Source of the DNA: Leptolyngbya sp. FACHB-261
GTDB lineage: Bacteria > Cyanobacteriota > Cyanobacteriia > FACHB-261
NCBI RefSeq assembly: GCF_014696065.1
Contig: NZ_JACJPL010000001.1
Span: 186,001-250,000 of the forward strand
Length of the DNA stretch: 64,000 bases
Direction: 5' to 3'
Both the position numbers and the translations under genes were made by a program. Below are positions 9,535-18,191 of the stretch, one piece after another. The notes beneath the pieces are model-generated. The model searched no databases, was not told the origin of the DNA, and worked only from the letters and a program-made list of their open reading frames with translations. Every line of letters begins with the position of its first letter. Within the stretch, counting starts at the first letter, position 1.

Positions 9535-10311
9535 CTAGGGCAAGATCAGCTGTTGGGCTTGATTGAAATACTGGCGGTACAGCCCCTGGGTCAGCAGCAG
9601 TGTGGTAATTAGGGTTGCCAAGGCCAGTATGAACATAATCAGCATTTGATAACCCACAGCGAAAACCGGGCGCACTCCGCCTAACAACTCACCTGCAAGA
9701 AATCCTGGCAGGGTCACTACACCGATCACCATCATGGCGTTGAGCGTAGGAATCAGCGCCATGCGAATTGCCTCGCGTCGATATTGCGCCACGGCCTGTT
9801 CTGGGGTTGCGCCTAGAGAAAGATGAGTCTCAACTTCGACGCGGTTACGGCTAATTGCCTGAGTTAAATGCTCGCCTGCAATGGCTGCGCCATTGAGGGC
9901 ATTGCCCAGAACCACAGCGGCAAGCGGAATCACCCACTGAGGTTCGGCCAAAGAGCCAGGCTGGATCACTAGCAATAGGGTGTAGAGCAGCGGGAGCAGC
10001 GTCCCTAGAAAAATCGAACTCCAGACCAGCGGCAGCACCATTGGCACCTCTTTGCCAATCCGGTTACGCGCTTCTAGAGCCGCAACAGTGAGCAGCACCA
10101 ACAGCACCAAACCCACAGCCCAGGGTTGATTCAAGGCAAACACGAACTCCAGCACATAACCTACGACTAACAGTTGCAGGATGGTTCGCCCCGTAGCCAC
10201 AGCCAGGCTCCACTCCAGGCCCAAACGCTGCCAGAACGACAGCCCCAAAGCGATGACCATCAGCCCCAGCGCTAGCACTAAGCGCCCCAAATCCAGCTCG
10301 ACTGTATTCAC
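9535..10311 (-). CDS. UPF0014 / FetB-like ABC transporter permease
   Basis: A polytopic membrane protein with about six or seven hydrophobic helices and the UPF0014 hallmarks GRTILQLLVVGYVL, ALNGAAIAGE, SLGATPEQAV and LIPTLNAMMVIGVVTLPG. E. coli FetB, the family's known member, pairs with the ATPase FetA in iron export. No ATPase gene lies next to it here, so the partner must be elsewhere. The frame is open to 10455, but the extra residues are hydrophilic. A GTG at 10311 has GGAG six bases upstream and gives 258 residues, the usual family length, so I chose it. Confidence 0.88.
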   Translation of the reverse strand: MNTVELDLGRLVLALGLMVIALGLSFWQRLGLEWSLAVATGRTILQLLVVGYVLEFVFALNQPWAVGLVLLVLLTVAALEARNRIGKEVPMVLPLVWSSIFLGTLLPLLYTLLLVIQPGSLAEPQWVIPLAAVVLGNALNGAAIAGEHLTQAISRNRVEVETHLSLGATPEQAVAQYRREAIRMALIPTLNAMMVIGVVTLPGFLAGELLGGVRPVFAVGYQMLIMFILALATLITTLLLTQGLYRQYFNQAQQLILP

Positions 10312-10740
10312 TGTGGCTCCTGACTGCTCAACCTGTCTACCATTTTCTAATACCCCTGTTTCTCTACATACCCCTGTCTCTTTGCCAGAGTGGTGAAGAG
10401 GGCTGTGATTGGCTTGCCGCTGTTGAGACAAATAAAATCGTGCTGAGTAAAGCAACCAAACTCCAGATTTCGAGCTTCTTCATAAGGTGAGGTATGGGCC
10501 TATACGAAGGGTGCTCCCAGAGTAGTCTCCCTGCCTTTGGCAAGTTGTAGCACTCTAATCTTGACTTTTGGCGAAGTTAAGCAGTTATGTAGCTTAAATT
10601 ACTAGCCCTAAGGAGCTAGGCCCAAACCTGCCAGAACTTGGGAAGGAACCCCAGAGTCATTTGTCCCCAACCTGAAACTTGAGAGCCCGACCAACAGTCA
10701 AGTTGTTAGCGTTGTAAAGTGCCCTTAAAGGAGATGGCTC
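10312..10740. other. Intergenic region, FetB-like gene to secreted protein gene
   Basis: Divergent promoter region of 429 bp. The open frame extending the permease N-terminus to 10455 lies here but has no family features. I see no operator or RNA. Confidence 0.4.
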
Positions 10741-11235
10741 ATGTTTTCACTCAAACCACTGGCAACAGCGCTACTTTCAACCGGCTTACTGGTGCTGCCA
10801 GTTGGGGCGGTTCCCCTTAAGACGGCACCGAGCCCTCAGACTCAATTAGCGCAGACTCCATCAACTCCGGCCCCAGCTCGACCAGCCCCTCGCAGCACCA
10901 CACCACAAGCAGCAATCGAACGCTTGTTTCGGACGCCGGATCTACAGTCCACCTGGTTCGACCCTAGCTTTCTACAGCGGGTACCAGTGGCACAGTTTCA
11001 ACGGTTTATTACCGGCTTTAAGTCCTGGTTGGGCAATTACCAATCTGTTCGGGCTGATGGCAACAATTTCCTCGTTGTGTTCGAGCGTGGCTCGATTCCG
11101 GCAGCTGTACGCCTGAATCCCAGAGGGCAAATTGTGGGGCTAGGGTTTGAGTGCCCTCGGTCTACATCTGTGCCTTTGAATCAAGCTCCGCCAGAACTCC
11201 GGCAGATTCTATCAAGCTGTTCCGAATTACGTTAG
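10741..11235 (+). CDS. Secreted protein resembling the N-terminal domain of beta-lactamase-family hydrolases
   Basis: A 164-residue exported protein with a signal peptide (hydrophobic 5-23, VGA cleavage region), then a Pro/Thr-rich linker (about 28-55). The remaining 110 residues carry a TPDLQSTWFDPSFLQRVP segment and FLVVFERGSIPAAVRLNPRGQIVGLGFECP. These resemble the small alpha/beta domain (DUF3887/ORF_12-like) found before serine beta-lactamase domains. The beta-lactamase domain is absent, so this is the stand-alone domain or a reduced form. A clear AAGGAG site lies seven bases before the ATG. Confidence 0.75.
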   Translation: MFSLKPLATALLSTGLLVLPVGAVPLKTAPSPQTQLAQTPSTPAPARPAPRSTTPQAAIERLFRTPDLQSTWFDPSFLQRVPVAQFQRFITGFKSWLGNYQSVRADGNNFLVVFERGSIPAAVRLNPRGQIVGLGFECPRSTSVPLNQAPPELRQILSSCSELR

Positions 11236-11324
11236 AGCCTAGGTTGAGTCAGCCGGAGATGAGCGAATTGCAACACTCGTCTCTGGCGACTCTGCTTTTT
11301 TCGAGTTTTTTCAGCTCAAGCTCA

Positions 11325-11642
11325 CTAAAGCTTGTCAACAAGTTTCTCAGCGGCAGTCCGTGCTCCCTGCTTGAGTTTTTGGACTCCAGCCTGCAATTCT
11401 TGCTTCGCTTTCTTGGCTGCCTTCTTGGCTTGCTTCGCTTTCTTGCCTTTTTTGTCTTTGTTCTTCTTGTCTTTGTTCTTCTTTTTCTTATCTTTTTTCT
11501 TCTTATCCCCTGAAGCTGCGCCCACCAAACCATCAGGTAATAGGTGAGCAGCTACGCCTTGAGCGACAGTTTCAGTGAGACCTTCAGCGATGCCAGAAGC
11601 CATTATTCTGGCAACAGCTTTTGTTTCATCACTTAGTTGCAT
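11325..11642 (-). CDS. Small protein with an extremely lysine-rich middle and tail
   Basis: A 105-residue protein I do not recognise. Residues 1-45 look like a folded or helical head (MQLSDETKAVARIMASG, TVAQGVAAHLLPDG). Residues 46-80 are almost only Lys and Asp (KKKKDKKKK and similar), and the last 25 residues form an amphipathic Lys/Ala/Gln helix. AGGCAGGGG precedes the ATG. The tail could bind nucleic acid or membrane phosphate; that is inference from charge. The purine/pyrimidine-biased repeat coding for the lysines gives open frames on the other strand, which are shadows. Confidence 0.65.
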   Translation of the reverse strand: MQLSDETKAVARIMASGIAEGLTETVAQGVAAHLLPDGLVGAASGDKKKKDKKKKNKDKKNKDKKGKKAKQAKKAAKKAKQELQAGVQKLKQGARTAAEKLVDKL

Positions 11643-11943
11643 AAACCCCTGCCTTTAATCTGTTATTAACGGTGTTTTGGCTTGAAATCTTAGCAACCAA
11701 AATAGATCCCAGCGTCTGCTTAAAGAGGTAGTCAAAAGGCTAGAGCATTCGCACCCCCTGCACAGCTTCTGGGTCCAGAAGATTAAGTTAATAAAACTCT
11801 AGATTAGCTCACCATCATGAGCATAAATACACGCTGAGAAGCTTTTTTAACGAGTTTTTCAGACCTTTTTAAATCCCCCTTGAGAGGCTTTTTGAGGTTT
11901 TGCTTGCTTTGTAAAGTTACCTGATAACAACAGCACAGGGCCA
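11643..11943. other. Intergenic region before the 114-residue gene
   Basis: About 300 bp between divergent small genes. AT-rich with several T-runs around 11840-11890. No gene or clear hairpin seen. Confidence 0.4.
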
Positions 11944-12288
11944 ATGACTCTTAGTCCCTTACAAGTCGCTACTCTGTTTGAGTTCCTGAATCGCTTTGCT
12001 AGCTACGAGAACCTTCAGCCTGGTGGAGGACCACCTGGTACTTTAAGCTTTGTGTTGGCGTTAGCAGATCTTGATGTCGAATTAGTCGTTTATGTTGGGG
12101 ATGACTTTCGCTATCAGCTCTTTCGAGATGAAGCAGAAATTTTTGAGCCGCAACCGATTGAGTCGCTAGATCATTTATTCGACCTTTATCAAAAATTGGC
12201 GGCCCTGGCGGTGGATGAGGGTGCAGATATTGGTCAGGTAGATGCTCTGCTGGCAGAGGAGCGCGAGCGCTCTAAAACACCGGCGTGA
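11944..12288 (+). CDS. Hypothetical acidic protein
   Basis: A 114-residue acidic, soluble protein. It begins MTLSPLQVATLFEFLNRFASYENL, then a Gly/Pro turn, two beta-rich strands (TLSFVLALADLDVELVVYVG) and a C-terminal helix rich in Glu. No family recognised and no catalytic pattern. The ribosome-binding site is weak (AGGG close to the ATG). It is convergent with the keto-acid decarboxylase gene. Codon use resembles that of neighbouring genes, which supports its being real. Confidence 0.6.
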   Translation: MTLSPLQVATLFEFLNRFASYENLQPGGGPPGTLSFVLALADLDVELVVYVGDDFRYQLFRDEAEIFEPQPIESLDHLFDLYQKLAALAVDEGADIGQVDALLAEERERSKTPA

Positions 12289-12413
12289 GCAAGGCGAAGT
12301 GAAATTTAAGCCTGTAACCTACAAGAGCCTGTAGCCAGCCAGAAAGGGTTGAGTTGAAGGTACGAGTTGAGAGCACGAGTGGAGAATTTCAGCTCAACCC
12401 AAACGGCAGATCA

Positions 12414-14087
12414 CTACTGGGCAGCTGAGGACTGGGTTACTGAGGATTGGGTACCCACTAGTTGTCCCAACGCTTGGGTGAGACGTTGCAGAGCCGCTGA
12501 GGTGTCTTGTTGATCGAGATGGACATCAAGGATGCAGAAACTCTCGGTATGCGCTTGGCTTTCGAGGAGTGCGGTTTCTAGCTCATCTTCGGTCCAAACA
12601 TCGAAGCCTCGGCCTGCCCCTAGTACCTCTGAAAGGCTGCTGTAGCGCCAGAGCAACAGGTCGTTGAAAGCGCCATCGAGCATCGGGCGTTCTGTGCCAT
12701 AACCGCCGTTGTTCAGCACAATCACGATGGGATTGAGCCGATAGCGAGCAATGGTTGATAGTTCCATGCCGGTCATTTGGAAGGCACCATCACCGACTAG
12801 CACCAGTGGACGAGTGTTGGTGTTGGCAAACTGCGCGCCAATGCTAGCAGGAACGGCAAAACCCAGAGAAGCGTAATAGGCAGGTGAAAGGAATCGGGTT
12901 TTGTCATGGACAAATAGATCGGCTCCAGCAAATAGCGCATCGCCGACGTCAGCAATCACAATCATGTCGCTGCTTAAGAACAGGTTCAGCCGCTTAAAAA
13001 GTCTTGCAACGGTGACTGCCTGTCCGGAAACTGGAGCGAAGGCGATTGGTGGCTTGGAGTAGTTGGTAATTTTCAGGTCTCGACGCTGGATATCAGCCTG
13101 GATTAGACCCTGTACAAAATCTTGTAAGCGAATATCTTCGTAGTTGTGGAACTGAATTGAGGTTTTCTCGCTGGTTACATAAATTGAGTGTTTAGGATCT
13201 AGCTGGGCGGTAAAGACGCCGAGATTGAGGTCGGAGAGAAAGGCCCCCAGCATGATCAGGCAATCGCTAGATTCTACATATTGTCGGGTGAATTCGTTGC
13301 CCATTGCCCCCTCGTAGAGGCCGATATAGCTGGGGTGTAATTCGCTAATGACGGACTTGCCCAGAATGGTTTCGGCAACGGGAATATTAGTTTTTTCAGC
13401 TAGTTGGAGCAGGGCTTCCTGTAGGCCAAAGCGATGCAGCTCAACGTCAGCTAGAATTACGGGCTTTTCAGCAGCATTAATCAAGTTAACTGCTTCTTTG
13501 AGAGCTTCGGCTAGGGTGTTTGGGTCACTGCTTTCGGGTTTTTCAACTCTTTGATAATCGGGATTGCCAGGGATGTTGACCATGTCGCGGGGCAGTTCGA
13601 GATAGCCGGGGCGTTTGTAGCGGAGAACGGCGGCTATCACGCGATCAATTTCAGCAAAAGCGGTGTTGGCATTGTCCAACACCGCAGAGGCAATCGTGAG
13701 TTCTTGAAAGACTTTGTATTGGGTATCAAACTCGCGTACTTTATGATGCAGCAGTGGGTTTTTGATACGCTCGTTGGTGCCCGGTGCACCGCTAATCACG
13801 ATCACGGGGGATTTTTCAGCGAAGGCTTCGGCTGTGGCGTTAACTACTTTTAAGCCGCCAACACAATAGGTGACACAAACGGCACCCAGGCCGCGCAAGC
13901 GAGCATAGGCGTCTGCGGCAAGTCCTGCGCCTTGTTCGTCGCAGGTGTTGATGAATTGGATGGCGCTGTCTTCTAAAAGTTTGTCGAAACCGAGCACGAA
14001 GTCGCCAGGTACGCCAAAAACATGGTGAACGTTGTGTTCGTAGAGTCTTTGGATTAAATAGTTGCCAACGGAAACTGCGGTTTTCAT
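12414..14087 (-). CDS. Thiamine-diphosphate 2-oxo-acid decarboxylase (pyruvate/indolepyruvate decarboxylase type)
   Basis: A 557-residue ThDP enzyme of the PDC/IPDC group. The N-terminal PYR domain has HVFGVPGDF and NTCDEQGAGLAADAYARLRG with the activating glutamate. A central domain follows (about 190-330). The C-terminal PP domain has the ThDP/Mg motif starting GDGAFQMTGME and closing with LNNGGYGTER. These enzymes decarboxylate pyruvate, phenylpyruvate or indolepyruvate to the aldehyde. The substrate cannot be read here, and no alcohol dehydrogenase is adjacent (one lies 38 kb away). The start ATG has an AGGA-containing site just upstream. It appears monocistronic. Confidence 0.9.
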   Translation of the reverse strand: MKTAVSVGNYLIQRLYEHNVHHVFGVPGDFVLGFDKLLEDSAIQFINTCDEQGAGLAADAYARLRGLGAVCVTYCVGGLKVVNATAEAFAEKSPVIVISGAPGTNERIKNPLLHHKVREFDTQYKVFQELTIASAVLDNANTAFAEIDRVIAAVLRYKRPGYLELPRDMVNIPGNPDYQRVEKPESSDPNTLAEALKEAVNLINAAEKPVILADVELHRFGLQEALLQLAEKTNIPVAETILGKSVISELHPSYIGLYEGAMGNEFTRQYVESSDCLIMLGAFLSDLNLGVFTAQLDPKHSIYVTSEKTSIQFHNYEDIRLQDFVQGLIQADIQRRDLKITNYSKPPIAFAPVSGQAVTVARLFKRLNLFLSSDMIVIADVGDALFAGADLFVHDKTRFLSPAYYASLGFAVPASIGAQFANTNTRPLVLVGDGAFQMTGMELSTIARYRLNPIVIVLNNGGYGTERPMLDGAFNDLLLWRYSSLSEVLGAGRGFDVWTEDELETALLESQAHTESFCILDVHLDQQDTSAALQRLTQALGQLVGTQSSVTQSSAAQ

Positions 14088-14512
14088 GCAGTCCTTCCTC
14101 CTGTCAAGCAGTGAGTGTGTAGGCTGAATGCAGATGAATATTGAAGGGCGCAGGACGTATTCGGCCCTTCTTATAGAGGCGTAGCGCTTCTGTGGAGTAG
14201 CGAGTTTGGAAGCGATGATCTCAGTATACTTCTAACCTACTGACTGACTAGGTCTAAAGAAGCTGTCCCACTGAAAATCATTAAGAAGCTTAACAGTGCA
14301 GTCAAGCTCCCTAGTTTTTTAGATTTTTAGATTTTTGAGCGAATTTCAATCAAGGCTCGGCAGGTGAGCCTTGATAAGACGTGATCAGGTTTATAACTTT
14401 GATAAAAGTTAACTGCACTGATTGAAGAAGGTGGCAGTACAAATAGGCGAAGCTTTTACTGCATGCAAACTGCTAGTTCTTACACCGGCTTTGGGCTTGA
14501 TCTAGGTGGCGT
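14088..14512. other. Intergenic region downstream of the PNPOx-like gene
   Basis: A 425-bp AT-rich gap between two minus-strand genes, so it contains the decarboxylase promoter. Two tandem copies of TTTTTAGAT occur near 14320-14335. No gene, tRNA or strong hairpin seen. Confidence 0.4.
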
Positions 14513-15016
14513 TTATGAGGATAGATCTTCGTCCTCAATCAGGTCATAGGGATCCTCGTCAGATATGACTGCGAGTAGTTCGATGAGGCCAGCAATCTGC
14601 CCGGTTGGGACATCTCGGTATTCTGCTTTTTCTACGCTGAGTTTAAGTAAGGCGAGGTTGGGTTCGTCTAATTCTGCGGGAAACCAGGCCTTGTGGTCTG
14701 GTTGCCAAAAGTCTTGGAGTTGGCGACGATCCTGGAAGAGTTGGGCCGCGCCTGAGACTGAGACGTAGTGCTGTTGGGTTGAGGCGGGGAAGCTAATGGT
14801 GACTTCATGGTTGTCTTCGATTTCTGCCAGTTTGTCTGAGCTGGCATGGATGAAGAAGTAGAGGTCGCCGTCGAACTGGACTTGCCTGCTGATGCACATG
14901 CGGCAACTGTGGACGCTGCCGTTGCCATCAACTGTGACTAACATGCAGAAGTCGATGCATTTCACGATGTCGTGAAGGTGCTCGATTTGTTCTTGACGGT
15001 CTAGCTCAGTGCTCAT
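14513..15016 (-). CDS. Pyridoxamine 5'-phosphate oxidase-like general stress protein
   Basis: A 167-residue split-barrel flavin-binding protein of the general-stress-protein-26 type. The core carries CMLVTVDGNGSVHSCRM, LYFFIHASSDKLAEIEDN and VSVSGAAQLFQDR, ending in a KAWFPAEL segment typical of these proteins. The family binds FMN or F420 and is linked to stress responses, but the reaction is not established. The last 15 residues are acidic. A weak GGGAAAGC site precedes the ATG. It stands alone, followed by a long gene-poor stretch. Confidence 0.85.
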   Translation of the reverse strand: MSTELDRQEQIEHLHDIVKCIDFCMLVTVDGNGSVHSCRMCISRQVQFDGDLYFFIHASSDKLAEIEDNHEVTISFPASTQQHYVSVSGAAQLFQDRRQLQDFWQPDHKAWFPAELDEPNLALLKLSVEKAEYRDVPTGQIAGLIELLAVISDEDPYDLIEDEDLSS

Positions 15017-16135
15017 TAGTGATGCTTTCCCTGATCCTTTGTTAACTCAAATCAAATTCAGGCAAGTCCTATGGTTTGGAGTTAGAACCTTGCTGAAGTT
15101 TATGATTTGATCAATATTTGCTAGGCGATGCTCACCGAGCTAGTTGGATCTTAGTGAACTTTCAGCAATGGCTTATCTGTCGAAAGGTTGAGAGGCTATT
15201 GTTGACTTGTGTGTACTGACTTAAGTTCAGAGATTACCTAACAAAGATATACACAAACATGCAGAGATGTTGTTATGTAGTTCTGCTAGCGAAAGAGCAC
15301 AAAATCAAGGCTTTATAAGTCTAAATAAATAACGTTGTCCTGTTGTTGCTAAAGCAAGAGGTTATAAGCAGAAGTAAAGACTTGCACCTTGAGAAAGATC
15401 ATTAATTGGTCGAGTTGCTCATATAAGCCGAGTTCTGCGGTTTGAGACTCGTTGAGGGTTGTCTCACAGTTCCTAGCTAGTAATTCGCGCAGGCGACCTT
15501 GAGCTTTGTCTGAGACTTTAAAGTCTAGAATCCGCTGTGGCCTTGGTTGAGTGAGCTAGCAGACTACTACAGGGCTAAGCAGACTATTTTGCCCTGATAT
15601 TTAGGTGTGGGGCGAAGACACAACTCTCTTAAGAGATAGTAGCCGCAACAAGACCACTTAAGCGGTGAACAGAAGTGACCAGAAGTGTATTGCTGCTTTG
15701 TATCTGGCTTGGGAGCACTCACGGGAGAGACGCCAAATGCATAGGGGAGGCTTGCATCTCATGATATTTCTTCAAGGATTAACCCTAATAGCGGATTAGA
15801 AGGTCTCTCTTGGGGAGAAGAGATATTTAGAAGCTTTAGGCGTTAGCTTCTAATTCAACAAACCAGAGGGTTTTGCTCAAATAACAAAGACAATCGAAAG
15901 ACTTACCCAACGTTTTATGACAGTATCAGCCTTCTAATTAGCTTAAAAGATATCTCATATCACCAATGGCTTCAGGATCTCTGCCTTAAGGGAGGAGCTT
16001 CAAGTAGGGGATATTGCCTACTGTATATGAGCGATATCAGCATGCGCTAACTTCGGTTCAATCAGCGTTGCTATAACCGCTTAGCTTCAAGTTAGCTTCA
16101 AAGTAATCTGGGTGAAAACAACTGGAGGAAAGGGC
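15017..16135. other. Gene-poor region upstream of the coiled-coil gene
   Basis: 1.1 kb with no intact gene. It contains the remnant at 15349-15555. The sequence from 15556 to 16100 is AT-rich with scattered stops in all frames, plus a short repeat (TAGCTTCAAG) at about 16081-16100. Confidence 0.5.
15349..15555 (-). pseudogene. Remnant of a small cyanobacterial conserved protein
   Basis: Translating the minus strand gives 68 codons between two stops with no ATG, GTG or TTG start upstream of the conserved part. The peptide contains QRILDFKVSDKAQGRLRELL, then NCETTLNESQTAELGLYEQ and LDQLMIFLKVQ. I recognise this as the ILDFKVS..RL.ELL.KNREGTLTEAE..EL..YE.L.HLM.LLKA pattern of a small protein common in cyanobacteria and often encoded beside PIN or restriction genes. 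The N-terminal beta segment with the start codon is missing (in-frame TAG at 15556-15558), so it is probably dead. No partner is next to it. Confidence 0.6.
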
Positions 16136-16414
16136 ATGCAACCGGAATCGTACGAGCAGAATAGCCTTAACAGCAACCATGACCTCAAGTCGCCTCAAAA
16201 TGAATATAGCGAGGTAAGGCAAGATATTGAAGACATGCAGCAGGAGCTTCAGGAAACACGAAGTGAACTTGGTGATATGCGTTCTGGCCTACAGCAAACC
16301 CGGAAAGATCTACAGACATCTCGACAAGAACTCAGAAAAAGGCTGGACAAATTAAACGGCTTAAAGGATGGTTCTTCCACCAACCCTGTAAAAGATGAAT
16401 GTGAACAGAAATAG
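16136..16414 (+). CDS. Small coiled-coil protein
   Basis: A 92-residue, Gln/Glu/Arg-rich protein. Residues 28-75 form a near-continuous coiled coil with repeated heptads (EDMQQELQETRSELGDMRS, then LQQTRKDLQTSRQELRKRL). No membrane segment or family recognised. The frame opens at a GTG (16112), but the ATG at 16136 has a perfect GGAGG eight bases upstream, so I use that. The flanks are long and gene-poor. Coiled-coil proteins of this size can oligomerise or act as scaffolds; no function is claimed. Confidence 0.7.
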   Translation: MQPESYEQNSLNSNHDLKSPQNEYSEVRQDIEDMQQELQETRSELGDMRSGLQQTRKDLQTSRQELRKRLDKLNGLKDGSSTNPVKDECEQK

Positions 16415-16633
16415 AGCTAACTAATCTTGCATCTTAAAGTTGAGCTTTAGAAATCTGACATAAGTGAATACCCCCTGTTCCAATAAGGATTGGGGTGCTT
16501 TAAAACGATTAAGAATAGTGCTCTTGCCAACATTTTTAGTAAATGACAGCAGATTTGCCCTCCCAAAGGAGAAACTTAGACTCAAACTTCGGCTAAAAAA
16601 ACTGCCAGCCACAACTTCTGCTTCAAACACAAA

Positions 16634-17083
16634 CTACAATAAGCTCCCAACATCGTAGATTGGCGATGTAACTGGCTTTGCTAACTTGAGATGCTGCCGA
16701 ACAATAGCTTCAAGTTCCCCAATCATGTAGGGCTTGCGGAGATAGTCATCACAGCCTGCTGCGATGGCTTGCTCTCTGTGCCCAAGCATTGCCTGCGCTG
16801 TCACTGCTATCACCGCAATTGCAGCAGTACTTGGGTCTCGTCTTAGTTGACGAACCACTTTGAGTCCATCATCACCTGACAATTTTAGATCTAACAGAAC
16901 TAGGGCTGGTTTTAGACGCTGAACGAGATCGATGGCTGTCTGAACGTTATTTGTGCAAGCACAAGCACAGCCTAAACAGCTCAAGATTTGCGTTGCTAAA
17001 AACAGGTTGTCCTCATTATCTTCAACCACAAGCACTAGCGGTTGTTTCCCAACATTGCTTTGTTTAGGGTCAATGTCTGACAT
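16634..17083 (-). CDS. Single-domain response regulator (CheY-like)
   Basis: A stand-alone receiver domain of 149 residues. Acidic pocket VVEDNEDN near residue 20, phospho-acceptor Asp65 in LVLLDLKLSG, Thr in VIAVTAQAM and Lys in YLRKPY are all present, so it should be phosphorylatable. There is no output domain, as in CheY or the receivers used by hybrid phosphorelays. The frame is open to 17293, but the extra 70 residues look non-native and the ATG at 17083 starts right before the receiver fold. A possible input is the orphan kinase at 19.1 kb, 2 kb away on the other strand; that is a guess from proximity. Confidence 0.85.
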   Translation of the reverse strand: MSDIDPKQSNVGKQPLVLVVEDNEDNLFLATQILSCLGCACACTNNVQTAIDLVQRLKPALVLLDLKLSGDDGLKVVRQLRRDPSTAAIAVIAVTAQAMLGHREQAIAAGCDDYLRKPYMIGELEAIVRQHLKLAKPVTSPIYDVGSLL

Positions 17084-17409
17084 ATCGACTCTTGTCCCTC
17101 GTTCAATGCCGCAATCATAACAGCATTTTAAAATAACCAGTCTTTTGAAATAAATCTCGTAACCCATGGCCGATTTAACATAAAGTGTACATTGTTCACA
17201 ATCGCCGAAAGCTAAGCTGTGAGCAGATCCCGGCAAGTCCATGCTGTGAAACTTCAAATAAAATACTGATACAAGTGGTGCCTGCAAGATCAAGATAGTT
17301 CAGAGCTACGTGTCTAAATCTTTAATGAGCACCAGTAAGATTAGAGAGTTTCATAAATTTCTTTTTACTGCTTCCGATTTTTGCGCTTTAGAACAAACAG
17401 AATAAACTG

Positions 17410-17609
17410 ATGATTTTCAAGCTCCATTGGTTCTTCTAGTGGTTCTGACTTCTAGCACAGAAAAGGCTCAAGCCGTTATGCTCAATACCCAAGTTGTGAC
17501 TATTACTAACGCATCTTTTTGTAGTACAGACGGAGTATCTTACGAATTCAATGGACTGAGCGATGTTTTGGAACCGCTCAAACACAGACAGTACAGTTCA
17601 GATATTTAA
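17410..17609 (+). pseudogene. Possible frameshifted small secreted protein
   Basis: An ATG at 17410 reads MIFKLH and then meets a stop. In a neighbouring frame the sequence continues LVLLVVLTSSTEKAQA, which together would make a tidy signal peptide, followed by about 45 residues to a TAA at 17607-17609. A TTG at 17427 could instead start the second frame directly. I know no family for it; the signal-peptide-like composition is the only evidence. It may be a short real gene with a TTG start or a broken one. Confidence 0.3.
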
Positions 17610-17872
17610 CTTCCTACCTCGAAGCAAGCCAGGTAATAGTCTAGAGAACCTAGTTTCAACAATGGCTGAGGTCAGGTGTGACGAGCTCATGAGGGTAATG
17701 ACGCTATCCCAAAACTCAACTCTGTGGTCTGGGCAGAGCTGCTGAAGCTTTTCCGCATCGCCAACTGTCATCCCCATCTCTGACCCCCAATGCTGAGAGT
17801 CATTGCGGCTATCCTCAGTCTATTGCCAGCTGCTCGGCGTCTCCTGGTCGTTGGGAGGAAATACCTATTGAT

Positions 17873-18039
17873 GTGGCGAATATTGTTGCGCTGCTGGCAA
17901 ATGTCATTGCATTACTGGCAAACGCTACGACATTACTGGCAAATTTATTTTTTTACTGGCAAATGTTACGACATTAGTGGCAAACCTCGTAGCGTTACTG
18001 GCAAACGCTACGGCAATGGTGGCAAATTTTTATCTGAAG
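17873..18039 (+). repeat. 21-bp tandem array encoding a heptad (LANxxxL) repeat, with one frameshift
   Basis: Eight imperfect units (first 17873-17893, last 18019-18039). Units are 21 bp except the fourth, which has 20 because its T-run is one base short. Units start with CTGGCAAA or GTGGCAAA. Read in one frame with that base restored, they encode VANIVAL, LANVIAL, LANATTL, then further LAN/VAN heptads, ending VANFYLK immediately before a TAA. The upstream frame is open from about 17702 but has no ATG. The seven-residue period, aligned codon frame and stop at the array end suggest decayed coding sequence. Confidence 0.75.
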
Positions 18040-18097
18040 TAACCTCTGAAACCAATTTTCTAAATGAGAGTTACAAATCAAAGCTCACCGGCCCCGG

Positions 18098-18138
18098 CGC
18101 CTTCCCTTAGCAAGGGGAGGTTAGGAGGGGTTAATGGG
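18098..18138. repeat. Dispersed intergenic repeat, copy 1
   Basis: A CTTCCCTTAGCAAGGGGAGG core followed by TTAGGAGGGGTTAATGGG. Similar short palindromic GC-rich elements are scattered in cyanobacterial intergenic DNA. A related copy is at 56873-56902, in the opposite orientation. Confidence 0.5.
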
Positions 18139-18191
18139 TGTCAATTAGAAAGTAAGTGGGTTGGTATAAAACCCCAGCAGCCAGCCCGTGA

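Larger units (their letters stand above)
17084..18191. other. Gene-poor, decayed region
   Basis: 1.1 kb between the response regulator and the XRE gene without a convincing intact gene. It holds a possible broken secreted-protein gene (17410-17609), the frameshifted 21-bp array (17873-18039) and a copy of a dispersed repeat (18098-18138). Confidence 0.5.

Noticed and set aside
11249-11547. Open frames on both strands over the lysine-rich gene
   Set aside because: They arise from the biased A/G composition of the Lys codons and lack start signals.
15349-15555. Toxin-antitoxin pair with the small conserved remnant
   Set aside because: The family can accompany PIN-type genes, but no toxin frame lies on either side and the remnant has no start codon.
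16421-16658. Overlapping open frames on both strands after the coiled-coil gene
   Set aside because: Neither has a convincing ribosome-binding site or recognisable composition; they are short and mutually exclusive.
17790-18110. 106-codon plus-strand frame through the 21-bp array
   Set aside because: This frame turns the repeat into Trp/His/Arg-rich nonsense; the LANxxxL frame is the one with periodic, helix-like residues.
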